From Wuchereria bancrofti (Eukaryota; Nematoda; Chromadorea; Rhabditida; Onchocercidae): a stretch of 19,314 nt of DNA. The stretch covers positions 18,853,058 through 18,872,371 of the forward strand of contig SSBO01000012.1 of NCBI GenBank assembly GCA_005281725.1, written 5' to 3'. The position numbers and the translations under genes are program-made. Under the pieces are notes generated by a model that saw only the letters and a list, made by a program, of their open reading frames with translations, was not told the DNA's origin and made no database searches. This document shows, in pieces, positions 1 to 10,332 of the stretch; the stretch's first letter is position 1; the number at the start of each line of letters is the position of its first letter.

Positions 1-1
1 C

Positions 2-1539
2 CTTTTTTTCATAAAGCAGATATTACGACATATAGCGCAGACATTAAATCATTGTCAAAAGATACCTATCATTCATGGAAATTTAAGAGCTAAAAATATA
101 TTTGTTGATATAAATGATGATAAAATAGCTAAACCTATTTATTATATTGGTGGCTTTCATCATGCAGTTATGGCTAAGTAAATCCTTTCATTTTCTTTTT
201 TTCCGTGTCGGCCAAGTAAATTCCTTCATTTTTTTTTTTTTTTTTGTTCTTTCTCGCCAAGTAAAATTCTTTCACCTGTTTTTTTTCGTGTTCTTTTTGG
301 CCGAATAAATCCTTTCATTCGTTTTTTCTTGCTTTTTCTGGCAAATAAAATTCTTTCACCTATTTGTTTTTTCTTTTTCTTTTTTTTATTATAAAAATAA
401 AATAAACTTATAAAAATCATCTCAAATTTTAAAGAAATTTTTAATAACAAATTGCTACCTGAAATGTATAATATAATATAGTATAATTGCACCAAGAAAA
501 ATGATTGCTTTTAGAAAAATAGTTCTACTGTTATATTTTGAACAATAATTTTTTTTAACATATATTATATACATTGAGCTTATTTTCAATTAAAAAATTG
601 ATTTTAGAACAAATTAATTTAGAACGAAAGAAGTAGATCCAAATAAATTACCAAATAAACGTTGGCTTGCACCAGAAGTTTTGACAACAAAATTATTAAC
701 GCTAGAATCAGATGTATTTGCATTTGCATTTTTAATGTATGAAGTTTTAACAATGAAAATACCACATGAAACAATTGAGGATAAAAATATTCTTGAATAT
801 ATTGCTAAAAATCCATATGTTCGTCCAAGTTAGTTTAATTTTTGTTCTTTTATTCGCAAAAATAAATAAATAAAAAAGAAAAAGAAAAGAGAAAAAAGAG
901 AAGAAACTGAAATCATTGCAGAAATTATTATTATTAAAAAAAGGCCAAATTCTCAGAAACACAAACAAATCCTAAAATAAAAATACTTATAAAAGATAAA
1001 AAACAAAACAAAACTAAAGAATCAAAAAAAAGCAAAAAAAACCATACTAAGAATAAAATAATTTAAAAAATATAGAAAAATAAAACAAATATAGGAAAAG
1101 TACAATAAGTGGAGAAGAAAAAACTAAAAAAAAATGGACTTAAAAAAAACAAGATATTTTCTAATTACGAAATGAGAAATTTTAAAAATTAAACTAAAAC
1201 TAGAAAAAATAGATAACAAATCAAAATATACAAAATAACGAATAACGCGAAATAGTCAGAATACATTATTATTATTATTATTATTGTTATTATTATTATT
1301 ATTACTATTATTATTACTACCATTTGTTATAATTATTTATTATTATTATTGCTATTATTTATTATTATTATCATTTATTGTTATTATTATTTCTTTTTCT
1401 TCCTAATATTTATTTTTTAGCTGTACCATCAACAGTTCCACAATGGTTGAGAAAATTGGTAAACGAATGTTGGACAGCAAATCCAGAAAAAAGACCTAAA
1501 ATGTCATATGTATGGCAAGAATTTAAGAACAACAATTAA
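2..1539 (+). CDS. Tyrosine-kinase-like pseudokinase, C-terminal part (5' end outside window)
   Basis: Three exons read in consistent phase: about 2-177 (donor GT at 178; the exon may instead begin at 20 after a cag), 623-828 and 1421-1539 with stop TAA 1537-1539. The first exon carries the catalytic-loop region HGNLRAKNIFVD, in which the HRD Asp is Asn, followed by IGGFHHA where DFG would be, so the metal-binding Asp is absent too. The second exon gives KRWLAPE (APE motif) and a helix-F-like LESDVFAFAFLMYE. The third gives NECWTANPEKRPKM, the usual tyrosine-kinase C-lobe ending, and the protein stops shortly after. HGN catalytic loops are known in JAK JH2 domains and in the kinase-homology domain of receptor guanylate cyclases, but here neither a second kinase domain nor a cyclase follows. 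Inference: catalytically dead or strongly impaired, possibly a scaffold or allosteric partner. The N-lobe, including the VAIK lysine, lies outside the window, and the exact family is not recognised. Confidence 0.75.
172..388 (+). repeat. Degenerate minisatellite starting at the first splice donor
   Basis: About five units of 38-48 bp begin near 172, 210, 255, 299 and 340. Each starts with a variant of ggc(c/t)aagtaaat, then cctttcatt and a T-rich run ending in a cgtgttctttt-like stretch. The first unit contains the real exon-intron junction (GCTAA|GTAAAT), so later units resemble copies of the donor site. The first two or three units keep a GT; later ones have changed it to aataaa. Confidence 0.65.
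1265..1391. repeat. ATT/TTA microsatellite in the last intron of the pseudokinase gene
   Basis: An imperfect run of the trinucleotide TTA/ATT with interruptions (tgt, tac, tgc, tca) ends about 30 bp before the acceptor of the last exon. An identical duplicate lies at 2647-2773, and the second gap junction (4452/4453) begins inside this tract, so it probably contributed to the assembly break. Confidence 0.85.
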
Positions 1540-1640
1540 TATGAAAATGAATTTGAATTAATTTCCATTGTTGTTCTTTATTATAATATATTTTTGCTAC
1601 TATCAAAACAAAAAAATAATCATTAATAATCTATAATGAT

Positions 1641-1646
1641 AATAAA
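1641..1646 (+). terminator. Possible AATAAA polyadenylation signal of the pseudokinase gene
   Basis: AATAAA occurs about 100 bp after the TAA stop in the 3' flank. In such A+T-rich DNA the hexamer occurs often by chance, so this is only positional support. Duplicate copies are at 3023 and 4715. Confidence 0.4.
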
Positions 1647-1851
1647 GAATTGACTTTAGGTGGAAGAATTTATTAGAAATTATTTCACATTTCATTTTCA
1701 TAATATTACTATCTATAATTAATTAATTCAGTGCATTCCGGATAATTGCTATTATAATATAAAAAATGATGTATAATCTATGATCGATTACATTTCTTTC
1801 TGACAATCCTGCTCAATTGAAATGATAGATGAACAAAGAGAATGGGGAAGA

Positions 1852-2151
1852 GATATAATTTGTTTCATTTCCGTTTTAAATTTCTAGTCAAATCATTCAA
1901 CCATATGTAAATTTCGGAACTTCCGTTTCGAATTGCAAGTAAAGGAGTATGATTTATTTCAGTTTCATCTTGAATTGTGAGTGAAATCATTTAACATATG
2001 CAAAGGAAACAGAAGAGGCATAATCCGCTTCGAATTCCGAATAAAGGAATACAATCCATCCCATTTCCGTTTTGAATTCCAACTGAAGGGACATAATTCA
2101 TTTCATTTCCGTTTCGAACTGCAAGCAAAATCATTCAGTCCACGCGCGAAG
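1852..2151. repeat. Degenerate ~42-bp minisatellite downstream of the pseudokinase gene
   Basis: About six diverged units share a core like catttccgttttgaattcca followed by a variant of agtaaagg and a variable spacer ending in ataatt. Clear tccg cores lie at 1870, 1922, 2024, 2066 and 2108, with a more diverged unit near 1965; the last three are 42 bp apart. A 60-codon open frame across it (FRFEF-like repeats, starting at GTG right after a stop) is a by-product of the repeat and is not called a gene. Artefact copies are at 3234-3533 and 4926-5225. Confidence 0.7.
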
Positions 2152-2802
2152 AAAGTGGAATGAGATAAGAAAATGTAATGCCAAATAAAGCATTCCAAAT
2201 GTGTCTGTTACNTAGTTTAATTTTTGTTCTTTTATTCGCAAAAATAAATAAATAAAAAAGAAAAAGAAAAGAGAAAAAAGAGAAGAAACTGAAATCATTG
2301 CAGAAATTATTATTATTAAAAAAAGGCCAAATTCTCAGAAACACAAACAAATCCTAAAATAAAAATACTTATAAAAGATAAAAAACAAAACAAAACTAAA
2401 GAATCAAAAAAAAGCAAAAAAAACCATACTAAGAATAAAATAATTTAAAAAATATAGAAAAATAAAACAAATATAGGAAAAGTACAATAAGTGGAGAAGA
2501 AAAAACTAAAAAAAAATGGACTTAAAAAAAACAAGATATTTTCTAATTACGAAATGAGAAATTTTAAAAATTAAACTAAAACTAGAAAAAATAGATAACA
2601 AATCAAAATATACAAAATAACGAATAACGCGAAATAGTCAGAATACATTATTATTATTATTATTATTGTTATTATTATTATTATTACTATTATTATTACT
2701 ACCATTTGTTATAATTATTTATTATTATTATTGCTATTATTTATTATTATTATCATTTATTGTTATTATTATTTCTTTTTCTTCCTAATATTTATTTTTT
2801 AG

Positions 2803-2921
2803 CTGTACCATCAACAGTTCCACAATGGTTGAGAAAATTGGTAAACGAATGTTGGACAGCAAATCCAGAAAAAAGACCTAAAATGTCATATGTATGGCAA
2901 GAATTTAAGAACAACAATTAA
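2803..2921 (+). CDS. Assembly-duplicate copy of the pseudokinase last exon
   Basis: Same sequence as 1421-1539, including the ttttttag acceptor and the TAA stop. It lies in the right-hand copy of duplication 1 and also in the left-hand copy of duplication 2. No preceding kinase exon is present here, so it is not an independent gene or paralog. Confidence 0.8.
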
Positions 2922-3856
2922 TATGAAAATGAATTTGAATTAATTTCCATTGTTGTTCTTTATTATAATATATTTTTGCTACTATCAAAACAAAAAAATA
3001 ATCATTAATAATCTATAATGATAATAAAGAATTGACTTTAGGTGGAAGAATTTATTAGAAATTATTTCACATTTCATTTTCATAATATTACTATCTATAA
3101 TTAATTAATTCAGTGCATTCCGGATAATTGCTATTATAATATAAAAAATGATGTATAATCTATGATCGATTACATTTCTTTCTGACAATCCTGCTCAATT
3201 GAAATGATAGATGAACAAAGAGAATGGGGAAGAGATATAATTTGTTTCATTTCCGTTTTAAATTTCTAGTCAAATCATTCAACCATATGTAAATTTCGGA
3301 ACTTCCGTTTCGAATTGCAAGTAAAGGAGTATGATTTATTTCAGTTTCATCTTGAATTGTGAGTGAAATCATTTAACATATGCAAAGGAAACAGAAGAGG
3401 CATAATCCGCTTCGAATTCCGAATAAAGGAATACAATCCATCCCATTTCCGTTTTGAATTCCAACTGAAGGGACATAATTCATTTCATTTCCGTTTCGAA
3501 CTGCAAGCAAAATCATTCAGTCCACGCGCGAAGAAAGTGGAATGAGATAAGAAAATGTAATGCCAAATAAAGCATTCCAAATGTGTCTGTTACTCACGTA
3601 TGGAAGGTGGATTGCATGATAAGTGGCATTTGCAGGAATTCGAAGTCGTCTGTAATTAACGTGTACATTTGACATGAATTAATTAATATTTATTATTCTG
3701 GTAAATGGATTACTGATTATTCAATAGTGTGAACTGGTTTTGCTTTTGTTTTTTTTCTTTAGATATAATAATCTAAACAATTTTGTCGAAAGACATTGAT
3801 TATGAATTATTTTGCAAGTTATTGTGCAAAGTTACTTACATGCTTTGTGCATACAT

Positions 3857-3989
3857 AAGCAAATATTTTTTACGAATATTTTTTCACGTGAATAATGAAT
3901 ATACTACGTCACATCTATGTAATACCACGTACATAGATAAGCATATTGTGTGCTATGCGTGAAAAATATTTTGTATACCTTATTTGCTT
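3857..3989. repeat. 133-bp imperfect palindrome upstream of the Nup107-like start
   Basis: The outer arms 3857-3888 and 3958-3989 are inverted copies: aagcaaata and the A/T block ending cacg on the left match cgtgaaaaatatt and tatttgctt on the right, with mismatches and one length difference. Nearly concentric inside is a perfect 9-bp inverted repeat, atctatgta (3913-3921) and tacatagat (3930-3938), around an 8-nt loop. It ends 23 bp before the ATG. The artefact copy is at 5549-5681. It could be a MITE relic or a structured regulatory element. Confidence 0.6.
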
Positions 3990-4012
3990 CACTCATCTTA
4001 TTTTTTTTTTAG

Positions 4013-4145
4013 ATGAATAATTCAAAACTTTATGGAAATATATCCGTAAATACCATGGAAAGTTTACGTTCCACACAAGAAATTGATGATTCGCTGAATA
4101 CAACGCAGTATTGCTTTCTGCATGACGATTTCTTTCTTATTAAAG
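4013..4145 (+). CDS. Assembly-duplicate copy of the Nup107-like first exon
   Basis: Same as 5705-5837 and in the left copy of duplication 2. The sequence runs on to the candidate second exon and is cut by the n at 4452, so the continuous gene is the copy starting at 5705. Confidence 0.65.
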
Positions 4146-4494
4146 GTTTTCAATATTTAAATTTATTTGTATGATTTTTAGTGACATGTTAATAATTGAG
4201 GAACACAATAACTGCATTTCTTTTTTTAGGAAAAAGTTAGTAAATTGAATAAAATATTATATTGGAGAATTAGCATTTTAGCTTAGTTAGCAATTTAAAC
4301 AATTAGGTAGCAGACTATTCCTCTTCATAAGGTTAATAAAGCTGTTTGTTTGTTTTTTAAACGTCTTGATTATGCTCAAAATCTTTTCATTCAGTAATTG
4401 AAAGAAGAAAAGGATGCACTCATCGGGAGTTTCAAAGATAATGAAACATTTNTGTTATTATTATTTCTTTTTCTTCCTAATATTTATTTTTTAG

Positions 4495-4613
4495 CTGTAC
4501 CATCAACAGTTCCACAATGGTTGAGAAAATTGGTAAACGAATGTTGGACAGCAAATCCAGAAAAAAGACCTAAAATGTCATATGTATGGCAAGAATTTAA
4601 GAACAACAATTAA
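4495..4613 (+). CDS. Second assembly-duplicate copy of the pseudokinase last exon
   Basis: Third occurrence of the 1421-1539 exon, just right of the n at 4452. An apparent open frame that starts upstream at 4398 crosses the gap and is an artefact of the join. Confidence 0.8.
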
Positions 4614-5689
4614 TATGAAAATGAATTTGAATTAATTTCCATTGTTGTTCTTTATTATAATATATTTTTGCTACTATCAAAACAAAAAAATAATCATTAA
4701 TAATCTATAATGATAATAAAGAATTGACTTTAGGTGGAAGAATTTATTAGAAATTATTTCACATTTCATTTTCATAATATTACTATCTATAATTAATTAA
4801 TTCAGTGCATTCCGGATAATTGCTATTATAATATAAAAAATGATGTATAATCTATGATCGATTACATTTCTTTCTGACAATCCTGCTCAATTGAAATGAT
4901 AGATGAACAAAGAGAATGGGGAAGAGATATAATTTGTTTCATTTCCGTTTTAAATTTCTAGTCAAATCATTCAACCATATGTAAATTTCGGAACTTCCGT
5001 TTCGAATTGCAAGTAAAGGAGTATGATTTATTTCAGTTTCATCTTGAATTGTGAGTGAAATCATTTAACATATGCAAAGGAAACAGAAGAGGCATAATCC
5101 GCTTCGAATTCCGAATAAAGGAATACAATCCATCCCATTTCCGTTTTGAATTCCAACTGAAGGGACATAATTCATTTCATTTCCGTTTCGAACTGCAAGC
5201 AAAATCATTCAGTCCACGCGCGAAGAAAGTGGAATGAGATAAGAAAATGTAATGCCAAATAAAGCATTCCAAATGTGTCTGTTACTCACGTATGGAAGGT
5301 GGATTGCATGATAAGTGGCATTTGCAGGAATTCGAAGTCGTCTGTAATTAACGTGTACATTTGACATGAATTAATTAATATTTATTATTCTGGTAAATGG
5401 ATTACTGATTATTCAATAGTGTGAACTGGTTTTGCTTTTGTTTTTTTTCTTTAGATATAATAATCTAAACAATTTTGTCGAAAGACATTGATTATGAATT
5501 ATTTTGCAAGTTATTGTGCAAAGTTACTTACATGCTTTGTGCATACATAAGCAAATATTTTTTACGAATATTTTTTCACGTGAATAATGAATATACTACG
5601 TCACATCTATGTAATACCACGTACATAGATAAGCATATTGTGTGCTATGCGTGAAAAATATTTTGTATACCTTATTTGCTTCACTCATC

Positions 5690-5704
5690 TTATTTTTTTT
5701 TTAG
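5690..5704 (+). promoter_or_regulatory. T-rich AG acceptor directly before the Nup107-like ATG (trans-splice-like)
   Basis: A run of ten T followed by ag abuts the ATG at 5705. An acceptor with no upstream coding exon, placed right at the start codon, is typical of spliced-leader trans-splicing in nematodes. A cis-spliced 5'UTR exon is the alternative. Duplicate at 3998-4012. Confidence 0.5.
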
Positions 5705-7559
5705 ATGAATAATTCAAAACTTTATGGAAATATATCCGTAAATACCATGGAAAGTTTACGTTCCACACAAGAAATTGATGATTCGCTGAATACAACGCAG
5801 TATTGCTTTCTGCATGACGATTTCTTTCTTATTAAAGGTTTTCAATATTTAAATTTATTTGTATGATTTTTAGTGACATGTTAATAATTGAGGAACACAA
5901 TAACTGCATTTCTTTTTTTAGGAAAAAGTTAGTAAATTGAATAAAATATTATATTGGAGAATTAGCATTTTAGCTTAGTTAGCAATTTAAACAATTAGGT
6001 AGCAGACTATTCCTCTTCATAAGGTTAATAAAGCTGTTTGTTTGTTTTTTAAACGTCTTGATTATGCTCAAAATCTTTTCATTCAGTAATTGAAAGAAGA
6101 AAAGGATGCACTCATCGGGAGTTTCAAAGATAATGAAACATTTACATTGATGATTAATAATTGTTAAATTTCATTTGGCACATTTTAATAGGTTTTATTT
6201 ACAATTACCCAGGCATTGTTCGAAGATTTCCAAGCAAAATGCATACATTCAGAAAATATTAACGAATCTTCCGATTTAGTTGCTTTATTTTATGAGGTAT
6301 ACAAATTTATTTTTAATTTATTCCAGAATGAATGTGGAACAGTTGATTTAATTGATTTTGATGTTTTTGGTTTTTTAAAGCTAGTGTTTATTTAGTATGG
6401 TCTCGGATATGTAGTGATGGAATAGCGGCTTTTCAAAGAGTATCAATGAGACCCGAAAAAACGACTGCTTTAACATCCGTTCTGCAACAACTTTTAAATG
6501 AGCAACAAGCCTATCTTTTGTTGTTAAAACTTGCCAAGATGAATCGAACGTTAAATGATTTAAAGGTCGAATCAAAAATTTATTTCTAACCCATATACTA
6601 TAAATTTTAAATCTTGCTAAGATGAATTTATTTACGCAGCCATGAATAAAACATCTGAAATGATCAATAGACATCCAATTGTGTATATTTCTTGAGCTGA
6701 TAGTCTTTTTTTAAATTCGGTTTATTTGATTTTTCTGCAAATTATTTTATAATCTATTTGGTACTTTTTTCATGCTTTTACAATTCCTTTCAGAATTTGG
6801 AGAAGCAATCTATTCTTGATCTATTAGTCACTGATGTAGAATTCAGGAGGATGCTGGTAATTTTTTGAAAGGTTATTTCAAGGAAAATGACATTTGACTT
6901 CAAAGATAATCACATTTTGAAAAGGGAATTACCTAAGTTATTTGTAATTTTTATGATATTAATTATTAACGGCAAATTTTCTTAAGATACTTTTGGAATG
7001 GTGTAAAGAAAATGCTTATAATGAACCTGAGACAAATGCTGAATTGTTGAACGAATATGTACATCTCTGTATAGAACTGTACACTCCGTAAGTTTTGTTC
7101 ATTTATTGTAATTTTATTATGCAATGGATTGTTAGCCTCTACTGTAAGATTGTTTACCAATATTGATTTATTAGACATTTGCATAAGTAAAAATCAAAAA
7201 CTCAAAGTAGCATGACATACCTTACTAGCTTATTATTTGAATGAAACAAAGTGTAATGCGGTATTGTCATATTAAGATCAGCAAGACTCTTGTGTTTGTG
7301 CATACTTTTAGCTGTTCATTTTACTCTAGTTTGACTCTAATGTATCCTATTTATATGGTTTAATTATATTCTAAAATACACAAAATGATTATACACTTAT
7401 ACATATACATCCATTTAGTATCCCTGTATCGTTTTAAAAATCACCAACTGCAGAGCGCAAACACTGCATGCTCGAATTCGTGGTGAAAACTTTTATGACT
7501 TGGTAATTATTTTATTCATTTTTGTACTTTAGAAGCGGTATTGTTTTGCGATGGACAGT
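5705..7559 (+). CDS. npp-5: Nucleoporin Nup107-like, N-terminal part, exons partly uncertain
   Basis: Predicted member of the Nup84/Nup107 family, a scaffold subunit of the nuclear pore Y-complex. Exons: 5705-5837 (MNNSKLYGN start, phase 1 exit), 6097-6162 (tentative), 6192 or 6213 to 6296, 6396-6565, 6794-6856, 6987-7087, 7454-7502 and probably 7533-7559. Exons 4 to 8 join in phase. The assignment rests on a by-eye comparison with vertebrate NUP107: FEDFQ and FYE then ICSDG; EKTTALTSVLQQ; a gapless block from LEKQSILDLL to the Trp of ILLEWCKEN; and AQTLH where NUP107 has a TLH. Predicted mostly helical. Phases do not fit into or out of the 6192-6296 exon, so a one-base error or a missed site is likely there. 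About 250 residues are visible, against roughly 900 for the family. The symbol follows the C. elegans ortholog name and is tentative. Confidence 0.68.
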
Positions 7560-8438
7560 GTTAATTCTCTAATATAATATTTGTCGATTTTATAAGATTT
7601 GCCTGTTTTTAAGTAAAAGTGATATCGGAAAAGATTTGCCTATATATTTTAAGTAATCGGAAATAACTGTCCCACCTAATAGCTAGTAATATTGATATAT
7701 ATAGCTAAATTGAACAAAAATTTTAATCTAAACTAAATGAACAGAATTAACTATTAAAGCACAAATAATAGAAATATTCTAATAGAAATATCTAATAATG
7801 AAGTAAAAAAAATTATACTAGTCGCATTTATACGTTTTGGATTCTATAGTTCTATACCAATATAAAAAAAATCTAATAGTAAAACAACAGATTCGTCCTT
7901 AATCAACATATTCTTACTTTAAAAAGGAGAAAATAAAATAAAAAAATATTTCCAGTAATTCATCACCACATCTACTTATGTCATCCTACAACATTTTTCT
8001 TCTGATATGACACTTTCTTTTATAATTTTATTTACCATCATCTTGTCAACATTTTTTAATGCATGCAATTAACATTTTTTTATTTATATTTCATTTTATC
8101 GTAAAATTTCAGATACAAAAAAAATGTATACTTTCTGTATTTATTTCTACGTTTTGCTTTTTTTTCTTTTTATTTTATTGTGAATTATATGAAAGAACAA
8201 TATAAGTGTTTCATTTCTTTTTTTTCTTGTTCCTTTTCTTCCTATTTTTCAATTTTTAATTCATTCGTTTTTAACATTTAAAATTGTAGGAGCACAAAAA
8301 AAGAAAGGAATAAAAACTCTGCTTTTCTTCGTTTATGACGCATCTCATTTTCAAATTGATGGCTGTTAAAGTCTGAAATAATTTTTCAGTCCATTCACCT
8401 TGAAAAATCTGTCATTTGTTATGCAAGAAAACCTATAA
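7560..8438. other. Non-coding stretch after the last visible Nup107-like exon
   Basis: Very A+T-rich sequence with T-runs and no open frame that I can join in phase to the upstream exons. It is repeated at 9258-10136. A good acceptor (aatttttcag, 10078-10087) follows in the right-hand copy and opens the frame described under the retroelement. Confidence 0.6.
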
Positions 8439-8491
8439 NTTATTTTATAATCTATTTGGTACTTTTTTCATGCTTTTACAATTCCTTTCAG

Positions 8492-9257
8492 AATTTGGAG
8501 AAGCAATCTATTCTTGATCTATTAGTCACTGATGTAGAATTCAGGAGGATGCTGGTAATTTTTTGAAAGGTTATTTCAAGGAAAATGACATTTGACTTCA
8601 AAGATAATCACATTTTGAAAAGGGAATTACCTAAGTTATTTGTAATTTTTATGATATTAATTATTAACGGCAAATTTTCTTAAGATACTTTTGGAATGGT
8701 GTAAAGAAAATGCTTATAATGAACCTGAGACAAATGCTGAATTGTTGAACGAATATGTACATCTCTGTATAGAACTGTACACTCCGTAAGTTTTGTTCAT
8801 TTATTGTAATTTTATTATGCAATGGATTGTTAGCCTCTACTGTAAGATTGTTTACCAATATTGATTTATTAGACATTTGCATAAGTAAAAATCAAAAACT
8901 CAAAGTAGCATGACATACCTTACTAGCTTATTATTTGAATGAAACAAAGTGTAATGCGGTATTGTCATATTAAGATCAGCAAGACTCTTGTGTTTGTGCA
9001 TACTTTTAGCTGTTCATTTTACTCTAGTTTGACTCTAATGTATCCTATTTATATGGTTTAATTATATTCTAAAATACACAAAATGATTATACACTTATAC
9101 ATATACATCCATTTAGTATCCCTGTATCGTTTTAAAAATCACCAACTGCAGAGCGCAAACACTGCATGCTCGAATTCGTGGTGAAAACTTTTATGACTTG
9201 GTAATTATTTTATTCATTTTTGTACTTTAGAAGCGGTATTGTTTTGCGATGGACAGT
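8492..9257 (+). CDS. Assembly-duplicate copy of Nup107-like exons 5-8
   Basis: Exons 8492-8554, 8685-8785, 9152-9200 and 9231-9257 repeat 6794-7559 exactly in layout. They start right after the n at 8439, with the upstream exons missing, and are not a second gene. Confidence 0.7.
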
Positions 9258-10288
9258 GTTAATTCTCTAATATAATATTTGTCGATTTTATAAGATTTGC
9301 CTGTTTTTAAGTAAAAGTGATATCGGAAAAGATTTGCCTATATATTTTAAGTAATCGGAAATAACTGTCCCACCTAATAGCTAGTAATATTGATATATAT
9401 AGCTAAATTGAACAAAAATTTTAATCTAAACTAAATGAACAGAATTAACTATTAAAGCACAAATAATAGAAATATTCTAATAGAAATATCTAATAATGAA
9501 GTAAAAAAAATTATACTAGTCGCATTTATACGTTTTGGATTCTATAGTTCTATACCAATATAAAAAAAATCTAATAGTAAAACAACAGATTCGTCCTTAA
9601 TCAACATATTCTTACTTTAAAAAGGAGAAAATAAAATAAAAAAATATTTCCAGTAATTCATCACCACATCTACTTATGTCATCCTACAACATTTTTCTTC
9701 TGATATGACACTTTCTTTTATAATTTTATTTACCATCATCTTGTCAACATTTTTTAATGCATGCAATTAACATTTTTTTATTTATATTTCATTTTATCGT
9801 AAAATTTCAGATACAAAAAAAATGTATACTTTCTGTATTTATTTCTACGTTTTGCTTTTTTTTCTTTTTATTTTATTGTGAATTATATGAAAGAACAATA
9901 TAAGTGTTTCATTTCTTTTTTTTCTTGTTCCTTTTCTTCCTATTTTTCAATTTTTAATTCATTCGTTTTTAACATTTAAAATTGTAGGAGCACAAAAAAA
10001 GAAAGGAATAAAAACTCTGCTTTTCTTCGTTTATGACGCATCTCATTTTCAAATTGATGGCTGTTAAAGTCTGAAATAATTTTTCAGTCCATTCACCTTG
10101 AAAAATCTGTCATTTGTTATGCAAGAAAACCTATAAAGTACCGCATTTTCTCTTCCATTTATCAGCAAATTCGGTATCTCGAGCCATACCGAATGATTTT
10201 GTACATTAATCATTTCAAAAATGATATTGAAATGTTAATTTTAGTCACATTTCCTATCATTAGCAGTAACACAAATACTTATTTATTT

Positions 10289-10332
10289 TGGGAAAGTACC
10301 GTTAAAACACTGGGAAAGTACCCTTAAAACTC
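10289..10332 (+). repeat. 22-bp tandem duplication that shifts the retroelement frame
   Basis: tgggaaagtacc begins both halves (10289-10310 and 10311-10332), which differ at two positions. Each half encodes the same WEST-x-KTL segment but in different frames, because 22 is not a multiple of three. The upstream frame (10058-10327) is closed by a TAA at 10325-10327, while the second half opens into the retroelement frame. Confidence 0.75.

Larger units (their letters stand above)
831..3593. repeat. Gap-flanking duplication 1 (831-2211 = 2213-3593, n at 2212)
   Basis: The 1381 bases before the n are repeated after it with a constant offset of 1382. The sequence then continues uniquely at 3594 (tcacgta). 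The pair duplicates the last intron, the last exon and the 3' flank of the pseudokinase gene. Equal lengths at both ends mean no net indel. Best read as two contigs with overlapping ends joined by a one-base gap. Confidence 0.92.
2761..6143. repeat. Gap-flanking duplication 2 (2761-4451 = 4453-6143, n at 4452)
   Basis: 1691 bases with a constant offset of 1692. The right copy begins inside the ATT microsatellite at tgttattatt. The pair holds the last kinase exon, the 42-bp minisatellite, the palindrome and the first exon of the Nup107-like gene. Unique sequence resumes at 6144 (acattgatg). Confidence 0.92.
6742..10136. repeat. Gap-flanking duplication 3 (6742-8438 = 8440-10136, n at 8439)
   Basis: 1697 bases with a constant offset of 1698. 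Both copies carry Nup107-like exons 5 to 8 and the long non-coding stretch after them. The left copy ends acctataa before the n; the right copy continues uniquely with agtaccgc at 10137. Confidence 0.92.

Noticed and set aside
226..968. Minus-strand Lys/Arg- and Phe-rich open frames in the pseudokinase introns
   Set aside because: They are translations of poly-T and A+T-rich intron sequence opposite a well-phased plus-strand gene.
1981..2163. 60-codon FRFEF-repeat open frame (also at 3363 and 5055)
   Set aside because: It begins at GTG directly after a stop, lies wholly in a degenerate minisatellite, and has no splice or homology support.
1421..4613. Three tandem copies of a kinase C-terminal exon as a gene family
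   Set aside because: The copies coincide with the gap-flanking duplications and are identical, so they are one exon assembled three times.
6381..6674. 97-codon minus-strand open frame
   Set aside because: It is antisense to the 6396-6565 exon, which matches the Nup107-like reading in phase with its neighbours.
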